Shown in pieces: positions 25,331-33,996 of a stretch of DNA of 64,000 nucleotides. Position numbers and translations under genes: made by a program. The DNA is taken from assembly GCF_003992595.1 (NCBI RefSeq), contig NZ_RZNA01000052.1:186001-250000 (forward strand), read 5' to 3'. The stretch's first letter is position 1, and the number at the start of each line of letters is the position of its first letter. The notes under the pieces are model-generated. The model was not told the DNA's origin. It searched no databases and saw only the letters and a list, made by a program, of their open reading frames with translations. This DNA is from Flagellimonas oceanensis. Its GTDB lineage: Bacteria > Bacteroidota > Bacteroidia > Flavobacteriales > Flavobacteriaceae.

Positions 25331-25831
25331 GCTTTGCCAATCCTTGTCTTTGTAGATATTATCGCCAAAGTATTTGGCAATCTGCATGAATGGCTCCACT
25401 TGTTGATACCCGGGCACAGGGGACAACATATTCAATTGTTCGTCCAGAAATACCACGGTAGGGTAGCTCATTTTACCCTGTAGCAGAGCGGCTGCCAATT
25501 CATGATAACCTCTTCTTCCAGATGGTACAAACTTGAAGGTCCTACCCTGATACTCAATGGGGTCTTTGCCTTCGGCATCCATTTTTACCATATAGAAATT
25601 ATCCTGCATATATTTGGAGACATCAGGATGTTGAAAGGTGTTTTTATCCATTTTTTTGCACCATCCACACCAATCGGTGTAGACATCGACAAATATCTTT
25701 TTGGGCTGGGCATCCGTTTGGGAAAGTTGCACGGCCTCTTCCCAAGAAATCCATTGGATGTCTTGAGCATGAGCAGTAAAGCTCGTGAATACTATAAAAA
25801 GTAAGCTGATTTGGGTAAAAATTGCGCGCAT
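25316..25831 (-). CDS. Secreted thioredoxin-fold protein
   Basis: 171 residues with a signal peptide (cleavage after AHA, residues 20-22) and a thioredoxin-like domain carrying the redox motif DWCGWCKKMDKNTF (Cys55, Cys58). The cis-Pro loop is KMSYPTVVFLDE. The CGWC motif plus the DKNTF extension is typical of periplasmic thioredoxin_7/DUF255-like proteins in Bacteroidota that reduce or isomerise envelope disulfides. Its partner is not evident. Convergent with guaB, with a -7 box 38 nt upstream of the ATG. Confidence 0.87.
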   Translation of the reverse strand: MRAIFTQISLLFIVFTSFTAHAQDIQWISWEEAVQLSQTDAQPKKIFVDVYTDWCGWCKKMDKNTFQHPDVSKYMQDNFYMVKMDAEGKDPIEYQGRTFKFVPSGRRGYHELAAALLQGKMSYPTVVFLDEQLNMLSPVPGYQQVEPFMQIAKYFGDNIYKDKDWQSYAGK

Positions 25832-25868
25832 AGTCTAGTTTTTTGACGTAATCGTCGTCCTATCAATA

Positions 25869-25876
25869 CAAAACTA
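25869..25876 (-). promoter_or_regulatory. -7 box for the thioredoxin gene
   Basis: TAGTTTTG on the minus strand is an exact TAnnTTTG match 38 nt upstream of the ATG at 25831. Confidence 0.45.
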
Positions 25877-25930
25877 ACGAAAATTGTGCCAAAAAAGTAT
25901 GCGCTTTAACAGTCTGATAAGGCGAATAAC

Positions 25931-27169
25931 CTACTTTACAGTTTCTTTTTCTGGTGCATCAAAAAGCTCCTTCACGTCCACTTGATTGTGTAGGATGTCA
26001 TCAAAAGTTTCCCTTTTTCTGATCAAATGACCTTTACCTTTGTACCAAAGTACTTCGGCAGGTCTGTATCTGGAATTATAGTTGCTTGCCATCGTGAAGC
26101 AATAGGCTCCTGCATTTTTAAAGCAAAGAATGTCCCCTTCCGTGATTTCATTGATCCTGCGATTGCTTCCGAAGGTATCCGTTTCGCATATATAGCCCAC
26201 TACCGAGTAATAACGTTCTCTTCCTTTTGGGTTGGAAATGTTGGTGATTTGGTGGGTGGAACCATACAACATGGGTCTAATCAAGTGGTTGAACCCAGAA
26301 TCTATACTGGCAAAAACGGTTGAGGTGGTCTGTTTTACCACATTTACCTTGGCCAAGAACACACCTGCTTCACTTACCAAGAATTTACCCGGTTCAAAGG
26401 CTAGGGTAAGCTCTTTGCCGTACTCCTTACAGAATTCGTTGAATCTTTTGGTCAGTTTCTTGCCCAATTCATCCACATTGGTTTGGATATCGCCTTCTTT
26501 GTAGGGTACTTTAAATCCGCTACCAAAGTCGATGAATTCCAAATCCTTGAAGTTTTTTGCTGCTTCGAAAAGGATTTCCGAAGCGTAAAGAAACACATCA
26601 ATATCCAAAATATCACTACCGGTGTGCATGTGGATTCCGTTGATGTTCATGTTGGTCAACTCCACAATGCGCAATAAATGCGGGATTTGATGCACACTGA
26701 TGCCAAACTTGGAATCAATATGTCCTACGGAAATATTGGAGTTTCCTCCAGCCATCACGTGTGGATTGATACGGATACAAACGGGAATATCGGGATGTTT
26801 GCTTCCAAATTGCTCTAAAATGGACAGGTTATCTATATTCACTTGAACCCCGAGTGCCGCGGCTTCTTCAATTTCCTCCAAGGAAACACCGTTGGGCGTA
26901 AAAATGATGGACTCTGGTTTGAAACCAGCCAAAAGTCCCAATTTTACTTCTTGGATGGATACGGTGTCCAAACCGCTTCCCAAGCTGTTCAGCAGTCTAA
27001 GGACACTGATATTGGACAATGCCTTGGCGGCATAGTTCAGCTTTAGATTAGGAACACCTTTGAATGCATTGGTCAATTTTTTGTACTGCGAAGTGATTTT
27101 ATCCGCATCATATACATAAAGAGGGGCGCCGAATTGCTCCGTAAGCTGAAGTAAGTCCTTAGAATTCAT
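25931..27169 (-). CDS. lysA: Diaminopimelate decarboxylase
   Basis: PLP enzyme (412 residues) that makes lysine from meso-diaminopimelate. The PLP Lys49 is in KLNYAAKALSN. GSGLDTVSIQE, HMHTGSDI (with the His stacking on PLP), AFEPGKFLVSEAG and GYICETDTFG (catalytic Cys and dimer-interface segment) follow in family order. It is a single-gene unit with a good -7 box. dapD, an earlier step of the same pathway, is 19 kb away in this window. Confidence 0.96.
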   Translation of the reverse strand: MNSKDLLQLTEQFGAPLYVYDADKITSQYKKLTNAFKGVPNLKLNYAAKALSNISVLRLLNSLGSGLDTVSIQEVKLGLLAGFKPESIIFTPNGVSLEEIEEAAALGVQVNIDNLSILEQFGSKHPDIPVCIRINPHVMAGGNSNISVGHIDSKFGISVHQIPHLLRIVELTNMNINGIHMHTGSDILDIDVFLYASEILFEAAKNFKDLEFIDFGSGFKVPYKEGDIQTNVDELGKKLTKRFNEFCKEYGKELTLAFEPGKFLVSEAGVFLAKVNVVKQTTSTVFASIDSGFNHLIRPMLYGSTHQITNISNPKGRERYYSVVGYICETDTFGSNRRINEITEGDILCFKNAGAYCFTMASNYNSRYRPAEVLWYKGKGHLIRKRETFDDILHNQVDVKELFDAPEKETVK

Positions 27170-27189
27170 ATTAAAACGAGTATTTTGAA

Positions 27190-27197
27190 CAAATCTA
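27190..27197 (-). promoter_or_regulatory. -7 box for lysA
   Basis: TAGATTTG on the minus strand, an exact TAnnTTTG match 21 nt upstream of the lysA ATG. Confidence 0.5.
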
Positions 27198-27331
27198 GCT
27201 TATGTAGCCCTTACACACAAGGATTCCGTGTAATTTATCAAAATATAACAAATTGTTGTGTTTTCAACATTTAGAATCAACTGAGCTTGTGACTTTAGGT
27301 TTTGATATGTATTTTTAGACAAATCACAAGC

Positions 27332-27970
27332 ATGAAATTACCTTTATTTCCATTGAAATCCGTGTTTTACCCTGGTGAAACTGTTCCCCTTCACATTTTT
27401 GAAGATCGCTACAAACAATTGATCGCCGATTGCAGGAGGGAGGCTCTAACCTTTGGAATTCCCGTGTACATTAATGATGTTGTATCCTACGGGACGGAAG
27501 TGCAGTTGGTAGAGGTGGTGAACACATACAAATCAGGGGAGATGGATGTGGTTTGTGTGGCACGTCAGGTGTTTAAGGTGTTGAGCTTTGAAAAACAAAT
27601 GAACGGAAAGCTCTATGCTGGAGGTGAAGTGGAATTTCTGGAAATGGAAAATGATGCCAATGATGGTTTGCGGGAGGAGGTGCTTCAAAAAGTGGAGGTT
27701 TTATACGATGTAATGGGGGTGCCATTTACCAAAATATCCCCAAAGCAGTTCAACAGTTACTCATTGGCCCACAAAATGGGACTCTCCTTTGAGCAGGAAT
27801 ATGAATTATTGCTTATGCCGAAAGAGACGGACCGCCTGAATTTCATCAAAAAACATTTGGAGGCGACCACCAATGTCCTGAGCGAAGTAAACCGTACCAG
27901 AGAAGTGATTGAAATGAACGGACATTTCAAAAATTTTGACCCACTGGACTTCCAAGATTTCAAGTTGTAA
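27332..27970 (+). CDS. LON-substrate-binding-domain (Lon N-like) protein
   Basis: 212 residues. The start MKLPLFPLKSVFYPGETVPLHI followed by FEDRYKQLI is the signature of the Lon N-terminal domain family without the protease. The rest forms the family beta fold and a C-terminal helical bundle (MGLSFEQEYELLLMPKETDR). Its role is not defined; these proteins are presumed to bind peptides or partner proteins. The ATG at 27332 is preferred over an upstream TTG because it yields the expected family start. Single gene between lysA and sucC. Confidence 0.88.
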   Translation: MKLPLFPLKSVFYPGETVPLHIFEDRYKQLIADCRREALTFGIPVYINDVVSYGTEVQLVEVVNTYKSGEMDVVCVARQVFKVLSFEKQMNGKLYAGGEVEFLEMENDANDGLREEVLQKVEVLYDVMGVPFTKISPKQFNSYSLAHKMGLSFEQEYELLLMPKETDRLNFIKKHLEATTNVLSEVNRTREVIEMNGHFKNFDPLDFQDFKL

Positions 27971-28055
27971 TGTTTCCTTTTGAAGAAAGGGGCACTTTCT
28001 TCGTATTTATCACTAATTAATCATTTAACATCTTCAATTTGTCAGCGGTGTTTTT

Positions 28056-28063
28056 TATTTTTG
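28056..28063 (+). promoter_or_regulatory. -7 box for sucC
   Basis: TATTTTTG, an exact TAnnTTTG match, 25 nt upstream of the sucC ATG. A TTTG at 28038-28041 is closer than the usual -33 spacing. Confidence 0.5.
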
Positions 28064-28088
28064 TCTGCAAACAAAAGTAAATTCACAG

Positions 28089-29282
28089 ATGAATCTTCAC
28101 GAATATCAAGGAAAAGAGATTTTAGCCAGTTTTGGTGTTAGAATCCAAAGGGGAATTGTTGCCCACAACGCCAAAGAAGCGGTAGATGCCGCAAAACAAC
28201 TTACACAAGAAACCGGAACCGGATGGCACGTAATCAAAGCGCAGGTGCATGCTGGTGGCCGTGGTAAGGGCGGTGGCGTAAAATTGGCCAAAAACTTGAA
28301 AGAGGTGGAAGAGTTGGCAGGTAGCATTATAGGTATGAACCTTGTTACCCCACAAACATCTGCTGAAGGTAAAAAGGTACACCAAGTATTGGTGGCCGAG
28401 GATGTGTATTATCCAGGCGATAGCGAAACCAGTGAATTTTACATGTCTGTTCTTTTGAATAGGGGAACGGGTAAGAATATGATTATGTATTCTACCGAAG
28501 GAGGTATGGATATCGAAGAGGTTGCTGAAAAGACACCGCACCTGATTTTCACCGAAGAGGTAGACCCGGGGTTGGGCTTATTGCCTTTCCAAGCAAGAAG
28601 GATTGCGTTCAACTTGGGATTGTCAGGAACCGCTTTTAAGGAAATGGTAAAATTCGTAACGTCCTTATACAAGGCTTATGTTGAAAGTGATTCCAGCCTT
28701 TTTGAAATCAACCCGGTACTTAAGACATCCGATGATTTAATTATGGCGGTCGATGCCAAGGTGACCATAGATGATAATGCATTGTACAGAAGAAAGTCCT
28801 ATGCGGAAATGAGGGACCTTCGCGAAGAAAATCCAATTGAGGTTGAAGCTCGCGAGGTTGGACTTAACTACGTGGACTTGGATGGTAATGTAGGTTGTAT
28901 GGTAAATGGGGCCGGATTGGCGATGGCCACTATGGACTTGATTAAAATGGCCGGTGGCGAACCAGCTAACTTCTTGGATGTTGGAGGGACCGCAGATGCA
29001 AAAAGGGTGGAGGAAGCCTTCCGCATTATTCTTAAGGACCCTAACGTAAAAGCAATCTTGATTAACATTTTCGGGGGTATCGTACGTTGTGACCGTGTGG
29101 CACAAGGTGTTGTTGATGCCTACAAGAATATGGGGGATGCCATCCAGGTGCCAATCATTGTGAGACTGCAAGGAACCAATGCGGAGTTGGCCAAGGAAAT
29201 CATAGACAATTCTGGTTTAGCCGTACACTCAGCTGTTCAGTTTAAAGAAGCTGCGGACAAAGTTGAGGAAGTTTTGAGCTAG
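28089..29282 (+). CDS. sucC: Succinate-CoA ligase, beta subunit
   Basis: TCA-cycle enzyme subunit (397 residues). The ATP-grasp domain starts MNLHEYQGKEILASFGV, with KAQVHAGGRGKGGGVK as the nucleotide/CoA loop and NPVL and DAK motifs for magnesium. The C-terminal ligase domain has GAGLAMATMDLIKMAGGEPA followed by NFLDVGGTA, and INIFGGIVRCD. The alpha subunit gene (sucD) is not adjacent: sucC stands alone between its own -7 box and a strong terminator, so sucD must lie elsewhere. Confidence 0.97.
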   Translation: MNLHEYQGKEILASFGVRIQRGIVAHNAKEAVDAAKQLTQETGTGWHVIKAQVHAGGRGKGGGVKLAKNLKEVEELAGSIIGMNLVTPQTSAEGKKVHQVLVAEDVYYPGDSETSEFYMSVLLNRGTGKNMIMYSTEGGMDIEEVAEKTPHLIFTEEVDPGLGLLPFQARRIAFNLGLSGTAFKEMVKFVTSLYKAYVESDSSLFEINPVLKTSDDLIMAVDAKVTIDDNALYRRKSYAEMRDLREENPIEVEAREVGLNYVDLDGNVGCMVNGAGLAMATMDLIKMAGGEPANFLDVGGTADAKRVEEAFRIILKDPNVKAILINIFGGIVRCDRVAQGVVDAYKNMGDAIQVPIIVRLQGTNAELAKEIIDNSGLAVHSAVQFKEAADKVEEVLS

Positions 29283-29299
29283 ATTCATTTCAATAATAG

Positions 29300-29337
29300 A
29301 AAAAAGGGCAACACTTTTTTAAGTGTTGCCCTTTTTT
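29300..29337 (+). terminator. Terminator after sucC
   Basis: A perfect 16-bp stem AAAAAGGGCAACACTT/AAGTGTTGCCCTTTTT with a TTTT loop and a T-run; a strong intrinsic terminator. Confidence 0.92.
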
Positions 29338-29609
29338 ATTTTCTGATTTTCAAGGTTTTTTTCCATTGTTTGGTGCTGTAAAATCGTACCACTTTCGTTT
29401 TGAGAAACTTCTGTAATCTGACCTTTGGAATTGATGAAATTGCGGTATTAGCCCAAGGTTAAGGACATTAAACATTTGTTAAATAACTCTAAAGTGTAAC
29501 AATTATGTTTTTTTATCGTCTTATTTTTGAAGTGTCGTTAAAATGGAGCCTTAATCAAGCTCTGATATTGACATATTATTAATCATCAGTTTAATCAAAA
29601 AACAAAATC
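29338..29609. other. Intergenic region upstream of a small exported protein
   Basis: Apart from a -7 box at 29522-29529 I see no gene, hairpin or repeat here. The sequence is AT-rich. Both strands are interrupted by stops in all frames within short distances. Confidence 0.5.
29522..29529 (+). promoter_or_regulatory. -7 box for the 111-residue exported protein
   Basis: TATTTTTG, an exact TAnnTTTG match. The 81-nt leader to the ATG at 29610 is unusually long for this window. Confidence 0.45.
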
Positions 29610-29945
29610 ATGAAAAAATTAAAAACTGTTTCAGTAGCGTTGGCATTATTTGCCACAATGAGTGCATTCGCAACAAAAGGTAAGAAAGTGACCAAAGAAA
29701 ACAATCTTACGGGTCAAATCTACGAGTTGCTAAAAGAGCATGAATTTAAATTGGATTCAGAAGAATTGACAGCAGAAGTTCGCTTTATTTTTAATGAAGA
29801 AGGTGAATTAGTGGTGTTGTCAGTCAAGACTGATCATGATATTGTGGAAGGTTTCGTAAAAAACCGTCTCAACTACAAAAAGGTGCAATCGGAAGAGATT
29901 GTTCCTGGTAGGGTTTATGAGCTTCCAGTCCGTATTACCGCTTAA
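29610..29945 (+). CDS. Small exported protein of unknown function
   Basis: 111 residues: signal peptide MKKLKTVSVALALFATMSAF with cleavage near AFA, then a domain with AEVRFIFNEEGELVVLSVKT and VEGFVKNRLNYKKV followed by a C-terminal RVYELPVRI strand. The pattern of strand, helix, strand resembles a TonB C-terminal-like fold, and close relatives are common in flavobacteria; both points are impressions. Periplasmic location expected. It has its own -7 box and a strong terminator, so it is monocistronic and probably well expressed. Confidence 0.75.
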   Translation: MKKLKTVSVALALFATMSAFATKGKKVTKENNLTGQIYELLKEHEFKLDSEELTAEVRFIFNEEGELVVLSVKTDHDIVEGFVKNRLNYKKVQSEEIVPGRVYELPVRITA

Positions 29946-29971
29946 AAACCGGGAATTGTTTGAGTTAGTTA

Positions 29972-30002
29972 GAAAAAAGCCCTGAATTTCAGGGCTTTTT
30001 TA
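29972..30002 (+). terminator. Terminator after the small exported protein
   Basis: AAAAAAGCCCTGAA/TTCAGGGCTTTTTT-type hairpin with a very short loop, T-rich on the right. Confidence 0.85.
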
Positions 30003-30063
30003 TGTACTAAAAAGGAGTGTTTTGGAGTTATCTAATTAGGATAACCAACCAGAACCAGACCTC

Positions 30064-30465
30064 ATGGGTACTTACAAGGAAAAATTGAGCATTCTTTCGG
30101 AGATGATCGGCTTTGCTAGAGTTGATCATTCCCTGAAACAGTCCGAATATGAATTTTTGTTGAAAGTGGCCCAGAATTTAGGGGTAAGCAAAGATGTTTT
30201 TGACGGATTGTTAAAGGAGAAATCCCCCAAAGTTCGCCTAAAGACACAAGCAGAACGCATTGTGCAATTCCATAGACTTATTTTGCTCATGAACGTGGAT
30301 CATGAACAGCATAAAAAAGAAATCAATACACTTTATAATATTGGACTCAATATGGGCTTACCACCAGCCGCAATCAGTCAGGTGTTGGAAATAATGCATC
30401 GCTATCCCAATAAAATTGTCCCTCCCGATGTGCTCATTAATATCTTCAAGGCACATTACAACTAA
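30064..30465 (+). CDS. TerB-like helical protein
   Basis: 133 residues, all helical, resembling the TerB (tellurite resistance B) superfamily: an acidic-to-basic helix pattern with FARVDHSLKQSEYEFLLKVA, where TerB proteins often have a D-G-x2-DxxE metal site; here only part of that site (DHSLKQSEYEF) remains. Function unknown, cytoplasmic. No other ter genes are nearby. Single gene, about 115 nt upstream of hsp20 on the same strand; the intervening region carries the hsp20 control elements rather than a terminator. Confidence 0.65.
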   Translation: MGTYKEKLSILSEMIGFARVDHSLKQSEYEFLLKVAQNLGVSKDVFDGLLKEKSPKVRLKTQAERIVQFHRLILLMNVDHEQHKKEINTLYNIGLNMGLPPAAISQVLEIMHRYPNKIVPPDVLINIFKAHYN

Positions 30466-30538
30466 TGTCAAAATGACATCTATTTTTTCTTGAATCATGT
30501 CAAATAGACATGGTTTTTCCATTGGTACAGGTTTTGAC
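30465..30538 (+). promoter_or_regulatory. hsp20 control region: two inverted repeats and a -24/-12-like element
   Basis: Perfect inverted repeat ATGTCA-N3-TGACAT at 30465-30479, and CATGTC-N5-GACATG at 30496-30512. Then TTGGTACAGGTTTTGAC at 30522-30538, resembling a sigma-54 promoter with GG at -24 but GA in place of GC at -12. The second repeat is centred 20 bp from the first G of GG and the two repeats are 32 bp apart. No TAnnTTTG box is present. Compare the grpE upstream region. Confidence 0.6.
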
Positions 30539-30581
30539 TTATACAGGTTGATTTGAATGTTTAACTAAAAATTGAATCGCC

Positions 30582-31007
30582 ATGAGTATAGTAAAAAGAA
30601 ACAACCTGTTTTTTCCATCCTTGATGAACGATTTTGTAAGTCCTGATTGGTTCGGTGGAACAGAAAAGTGGAATGCTTCCATGCCCGCTGTGAACATAAA
30701 GGACAATACCGAAGGATTTGAATTGGAACTTGCGGTTCCAGGTATGAAAAAAGATGATTTTACTGTGGAAATCGACAACGATGTGTTGACCATTTCCAGC
30801 GAAGTGAAATCCGAGAACGAGGAAAGCAACGATAATTATACACGAAAAGAATTCTCTTATTCTTCGTTCAAAAGAGCTTTTACACTACCAGAAACCGTAG
30901 ATGGATCTAAAATCGATGCCAAGTACGAGGATGGGGTGTTGAAATTGACTTTGCCCAAAAAACAAGAGGCATTGCCAAAACCAAAAAGATTGATTGAGAT
31001 AGGGTAA
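30582..31007 (+). CDS. Small heat-shock protein (Hsp20/alpha-crystallin family)
   Basis: ATP-independent holdase (141 residues) that binds unfolding proteins during stress. The alpha-crystallin domain covers about residues 36-130: MPAVNIKDNTEGFELELAVP, MKKDDFTVEIDNDVLTIS, and the family GVLKLTLPK box near the end. The N terminus (NNLFFPSLMNDFVSPDWFGG) has the usual aromatic client-binding motifs. It lies behind paired inverted repeats and a -24/-12-like element, and ends at a strong terminator. Monocistronic. Confidence 0.95.
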   Translation: MSIVKRNNLFFPSLMNDFVSPDWFGGTEKWNASMPAVNIKDNTEGFELELAVPGMKKDDFTVEIDNDVLTISSEVKSENEESNDNYTRKEFSYSSFKRAFTLPETVDGSKIDAKYEDGVLKLTLPKKQEALPKPKRLIEIG

Positions 31008-31066
31008 AACATTAGAACACCAACTATAGGTGTTTCATGATGGTTGGATTAGTTGGTTAGTTGAGG

Positions 31067-31099
31067 CGCGCTCTCGCACATGCGGGGGCGCGTTTTTTT
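31067..31099 (+). terminator. Terminator after hsp20
   Basis: A GC-rich stem CGCGCTCTCGCA/TGCGGGGGCGCG (12 pairs, two of them G-T) followed by seven T, 60 nt past the hsp20 stop and touching the uvrB stop on the other strand. Confidence 0.88.
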
Positions 31100-33086
31100 A
31101 TTCCTTTTCCTGAAGCATTTTTATTTCGTCCCTAAGTTTGGCCGCTTCCATAAAATTGAGCTCCTTGGCCGCTTTTTCCATGGCCTTTCTTTTTTCCCGA
31201 ATCAGTTTTTCCTTCTGATCTTCGGTAATGTACTTCAAGTCGGGTTCTGCAGCTCGCAACTCTTCCTTCTGGAAATGATAGGTGGAAACTGAGTTTTTGG
31301 CCAGTGCGCTGTCCAAGTTTTTCTTAAGGGCCGTAGGGGTTATATTGTTCTCTTTGTTGTAGGTCATTTGTTTGTCCCTACGATAATTGGTCTCATCGAT
31401 GGTCTTCTGCATGCTTTCGGTAATTGTATCGGCATACATGATGGCTTTTCCGTTCAAATTCCTTGCTGCCCTTCCCACGGTTTGCGTCAACGAGCGGTTA
31501 CTTCGTAAAAAACCTTCTTTGTCAGCATCCAAAATAGCAACTAGGGATACTTCGGGCAAATCCAATCCTTCACGCAGGAGGTTGACACCGATAAGTACAT
31601 CGAAAAGACCTTTTCGAAGATCTTGCATGATTTCCACACGTTCCAGCGTGTCCACATCACTGTGGATGTAGCGGCAACGCACATCAATTCTTGATAAATA
31701 TTTAGTGAGTTCCTCTGCCATACGTTTGGTAAGGGTCGTGACCAAGGTGCGTTCGTCCAATTCCACACGTTGCTGAATCTCCTCAACAAGATCATCGATT
31801 TGGTTTTCGCTGGGGCGAACTTCAATCACTGGGTCCAATAAGCCTGTTGGACGGATAATCTGTTCGACATAAACCCCCTCGCTCAATTCCAGTTCGTAGT
31901 CCGCGGGTGTGGCACTCACATATAGCACTTGATTTTGAAGGGTCTCAAACTCTTCAAACTTCAACGGGCGGTTGTCCATGGCAGCAGGTAAGCGAAAACC
32001 GTATTCCACCAAATTTTCCTTTCTGGAGCGGTCGCCACCATACATGGCATGCACTTGCGGTATGGTCACGTGGCTTTCGTCCACCACCATCAAATAATCA
32101 TCCGGGAAATAATCCAACAAGCAGAAAGGTCGGGTCCCTGGTTTTCTGCCGTCCAAATATCTTGAGTAATTCTCGATTCCCGAACAATAGCCTAGCTCTC
32201 GAATCATTTCCAGGTCAAAATTGGTGCGCTCCTCCAAGCGTTTGGCTTCCAATGGTCGACCGATTTCCTTAAAGTAGTCTATTTGTTTTACCAAATCATC
32301 CTGAATCTCCTTTATCGCGTTTTGAAGCACATCGGGAGAGGTCACGAACATATTCGCAGGGTAGATGTTCAGGGTGTCATAAATTTCAATGACCTTATTA
32401 TTGTAAGGGTCCAATGCTTCGATTTCCTCAATCTCATCCCCAAAAAAATGAATACGGAAGGCATGGTCGGCATAACCGGGAAAAACATCCACGACATCGC
32501 CTTTTACCCTAAAGTTCCCGTTCCTGAAATCAGCCGTGGTTCGCGCATATAGACTTTGAACCAACTGCTTTAAAAACTTGGTTCTTGAAATCACTTGATC
32601 CCTATGGATGGTAATGACGTTCTTTTGAAACTCTATGGGGTTCCCTATTCCATACAGGCAGGAAACAGAGGCGACCACAAGTACATCCCGCCGTCCTGAA
32701 AGAAGGGAAGAAGTGGTGCTCAAGCGCAATTTCTCGATATCCTCATTGATGGAAAGGTCCTTTTCTATATAGAGTCCACTTGTGGGAATATAGGCTTCGG
32801 GCTGATAGTAATCGTAGTAGGATACAAAGTATTCCACCGCGTTATTTGGAAAAAACTGCTTGAACTCCGAATACAATTGTGCGGCCAGGGTCTTGTTGTG
32901 GGCCAAAACCAAGGTAGGCTTCTGAACCGATTCCACTACATTGGCCACCGTGAATGTTTTACCAGATCCAGTCACGCCAAGCAACGTCTGATGCTGGGTC
33001 TTGGATTCGATGCCCTCTACCAGTTGTCGTATGGCTTCGGGCTGATCGCCCGTCGGCTTAAATTCGGAAACTACCTGAAATTTCAT
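31098..33086 (-). CDS. uvrB: Excinuclease ABC subunit B
   Basis: Damage-verification helicase-like subunit of nucleotide excision repair, 662 residues. Walker A GVTGSGKT is at residues 38-45. The beta-hairpin that clamps DNA is VSYYDYYQPEAYIP, the DEAD-type box is DESH (VVDESHVTIPQ), and motif VI is QTVGRAARN. A C-terminal UVR domain (EKAAKELNFMEAAKLRDEI) binds UvrC. Full length and intact; no other uvr gene in the window. Convergent with hsp20. Confidence 0.98.
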   Translation of the reverse strand: MKFQVVSEFKPTGDQPEAIRQLVEGIESKTQHQTLLGVTGSGKTFTVANVVESVQKPTLVLAHNKTLAAQLYSEFKQFFPNNAVEYFVSYYDYYQPEAYIPTSGLYIEKDLSINEDIEKLRLSTTSSLLSGRRDVLVVASVSCLYGIGNPIEFQKNVITIHRDQVISRTKFLKQLVQSLYARTTADFRNGNFRVKGDVVDVFPGYADHAFRIHFFGDEIEEIEALDPYNNKVIEIYDTLNIYPANMFVTSPDVLQNAIKEIQDDLVKQIDYFKEIGRPLEAKRLEERTNFDLEMIRELGYCSGIENYSRYLDGRKPGTRPFCLLDYFPDDYLMVVDESHVTIPQVHAMYGGDRSRKENLVEYGFRLPAAMDNRPLKFEEFETLQNQVLYVSATPADYELELSEGVYVEQIIRPTGLLDPVIEVRPSENQIDDLVEEIQQRVELDERTLVTTLTKRMAEELTKYLSRIDVRCRYIHSDVDTLERVEIMQDLRKGLFDVLIGVNLLREGLDLPEVSLVAILDADKEGFLRSNRSLTQTVGRAARNLNGKAIMYADTITESMQKTIDETNYRRDKQMTYNKENNITPTALKKNLDSALAKNSVSTYHFQKEELRAAEPDLKYITEDQKEKLIREKRKAMEKAAKELNFMEAAKLRDEIKMLQEKE

Positions 33087-33151
33087 TACGTAAAAATACT
33101 AAAGGTAGGTGCCAAATAGAAGCAAAGCTTTAATATTCTCACCGAGAGAAA

Positions 33152-33985
33152 CTACAAATCACGTTTCTTCAATATAGCATAGGATAAATAGATGAAAATG
33201 GCGGTCCAAACGATAACAATCAAGAATTCATACCAGTACACATGGTAATCGAATCTCATGTCCTCACCTATTTGTTGACCAATGTTCTGCACTGCTGAAA
33301 GTCTGGTGGCAGGTTCTTTTATCAAGTTCGCCATGGATTCCAAAGGGAAGAAACGTTTGACCATTTTGGCAGCTTCCCAACTCATGACTTTCCATCCCAA
33401 TAAACCAAATACCACTTGCTCCAATATGGTCCACAGAATCAGAAAACCAAGCGCAAAGGCGGAACGTTTTACCAACATACCCAAGAAAAGGCAGAAGGAG
33501 AAGAAGGCGACCAACTTAAAAAAGAAGGCGGGCAAGAACTCCAAATCAGAGAAAATGATTGACATTTCATTATAATCGGAATAAACCAGCCCAAGGATCA
33601 AGGATCCCACAAAAACAAATATGGTGGAAATCAAGGCAAAACTGATAACGGTAAGGACCTTGGAGAGAATAAATTCTTTTTTGGACAATCCATCGATAAG
33701 ATTTTGCTTGATGGTTTTGTTGCTGTATTCGTTGGACATCATGGAGACAATGACAATGGCCAAAAACAGCTTGAACAAAGCCGTGACATAGGTGTTGAAA
33801 TGCCAGATGTAAGGGAAATTGAAAATCCCTTGATCGGCCAAGTGAAATTGTACAGGGCCAATATCAAATTTTATGGCCGCAATCAGCGCAATGGAAGTGA
33901 GGAGCACAAAATAGGAGATGATCAGCACCTTGCTGGCTCTATTGTTCCAAAGTTTTATGAATTCTATTTGTAGGAGACGTAACAT
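33152..33985 (-). CDS. ABC exporter permease (ABC-2 type)
   Basis: 277-residue membrane protein with six hydrophobic segments and the N-terminal LLQIEFIKLWNNRASKVLI pattern of small ABC-2 permeases such as the BcrB/NosY type. It contains MMSNEYSNKTIKQNLIDGLSKKEFILSK, the cytoplasmic coupling helix region. It lies 11 nt downstream of the ATPase gene on the same strand, so together they form one exporter whose substrate is unknown. It is not the gliding-motility GldF: the length and topology do not match well. Confidence 0.85.
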   Translation of the reverse strand: MLRLLQIEFIKLWNNRASKVLIISYFVLLTSIALIAAIKFDIGPVQFHLADQGIFNFPYIWHFNTYVTALFKLFLAIVIVSMMSNEYSNKTIKQNLIDGLSKKEFILSKVLTVISFALISTIFVFVGSLILGLVYSDYNEMSIIFSDLEFLPAFFFKLVAFFSFCLFLGMLVKRSAFALGFLILWTILEQVVFGLLGWKVMSWEAAKMVKRFFPLESMANLIKEPATRLSAVQNIGQQIGEDMRFDYHVYWYEFLIVIVWTAIFIYLSYAILKKRDL

Positions 33986-33996
33986 TCGTTTTTTGA

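Noticed and set aside
29338-29609. Possible replication origin features in the AT-rich gap
   Set aside because: No cluster of DnaA boxes, and neither dnaA nor dnaN is nearby.
30064-30465. Reading the TerB-like gene as an excinuclease subunit because uvrB is near
   Set aside because: The protein is a small helical domain with no nuclease or ATPase motif; the genuine uvrB is at 31098-33086.
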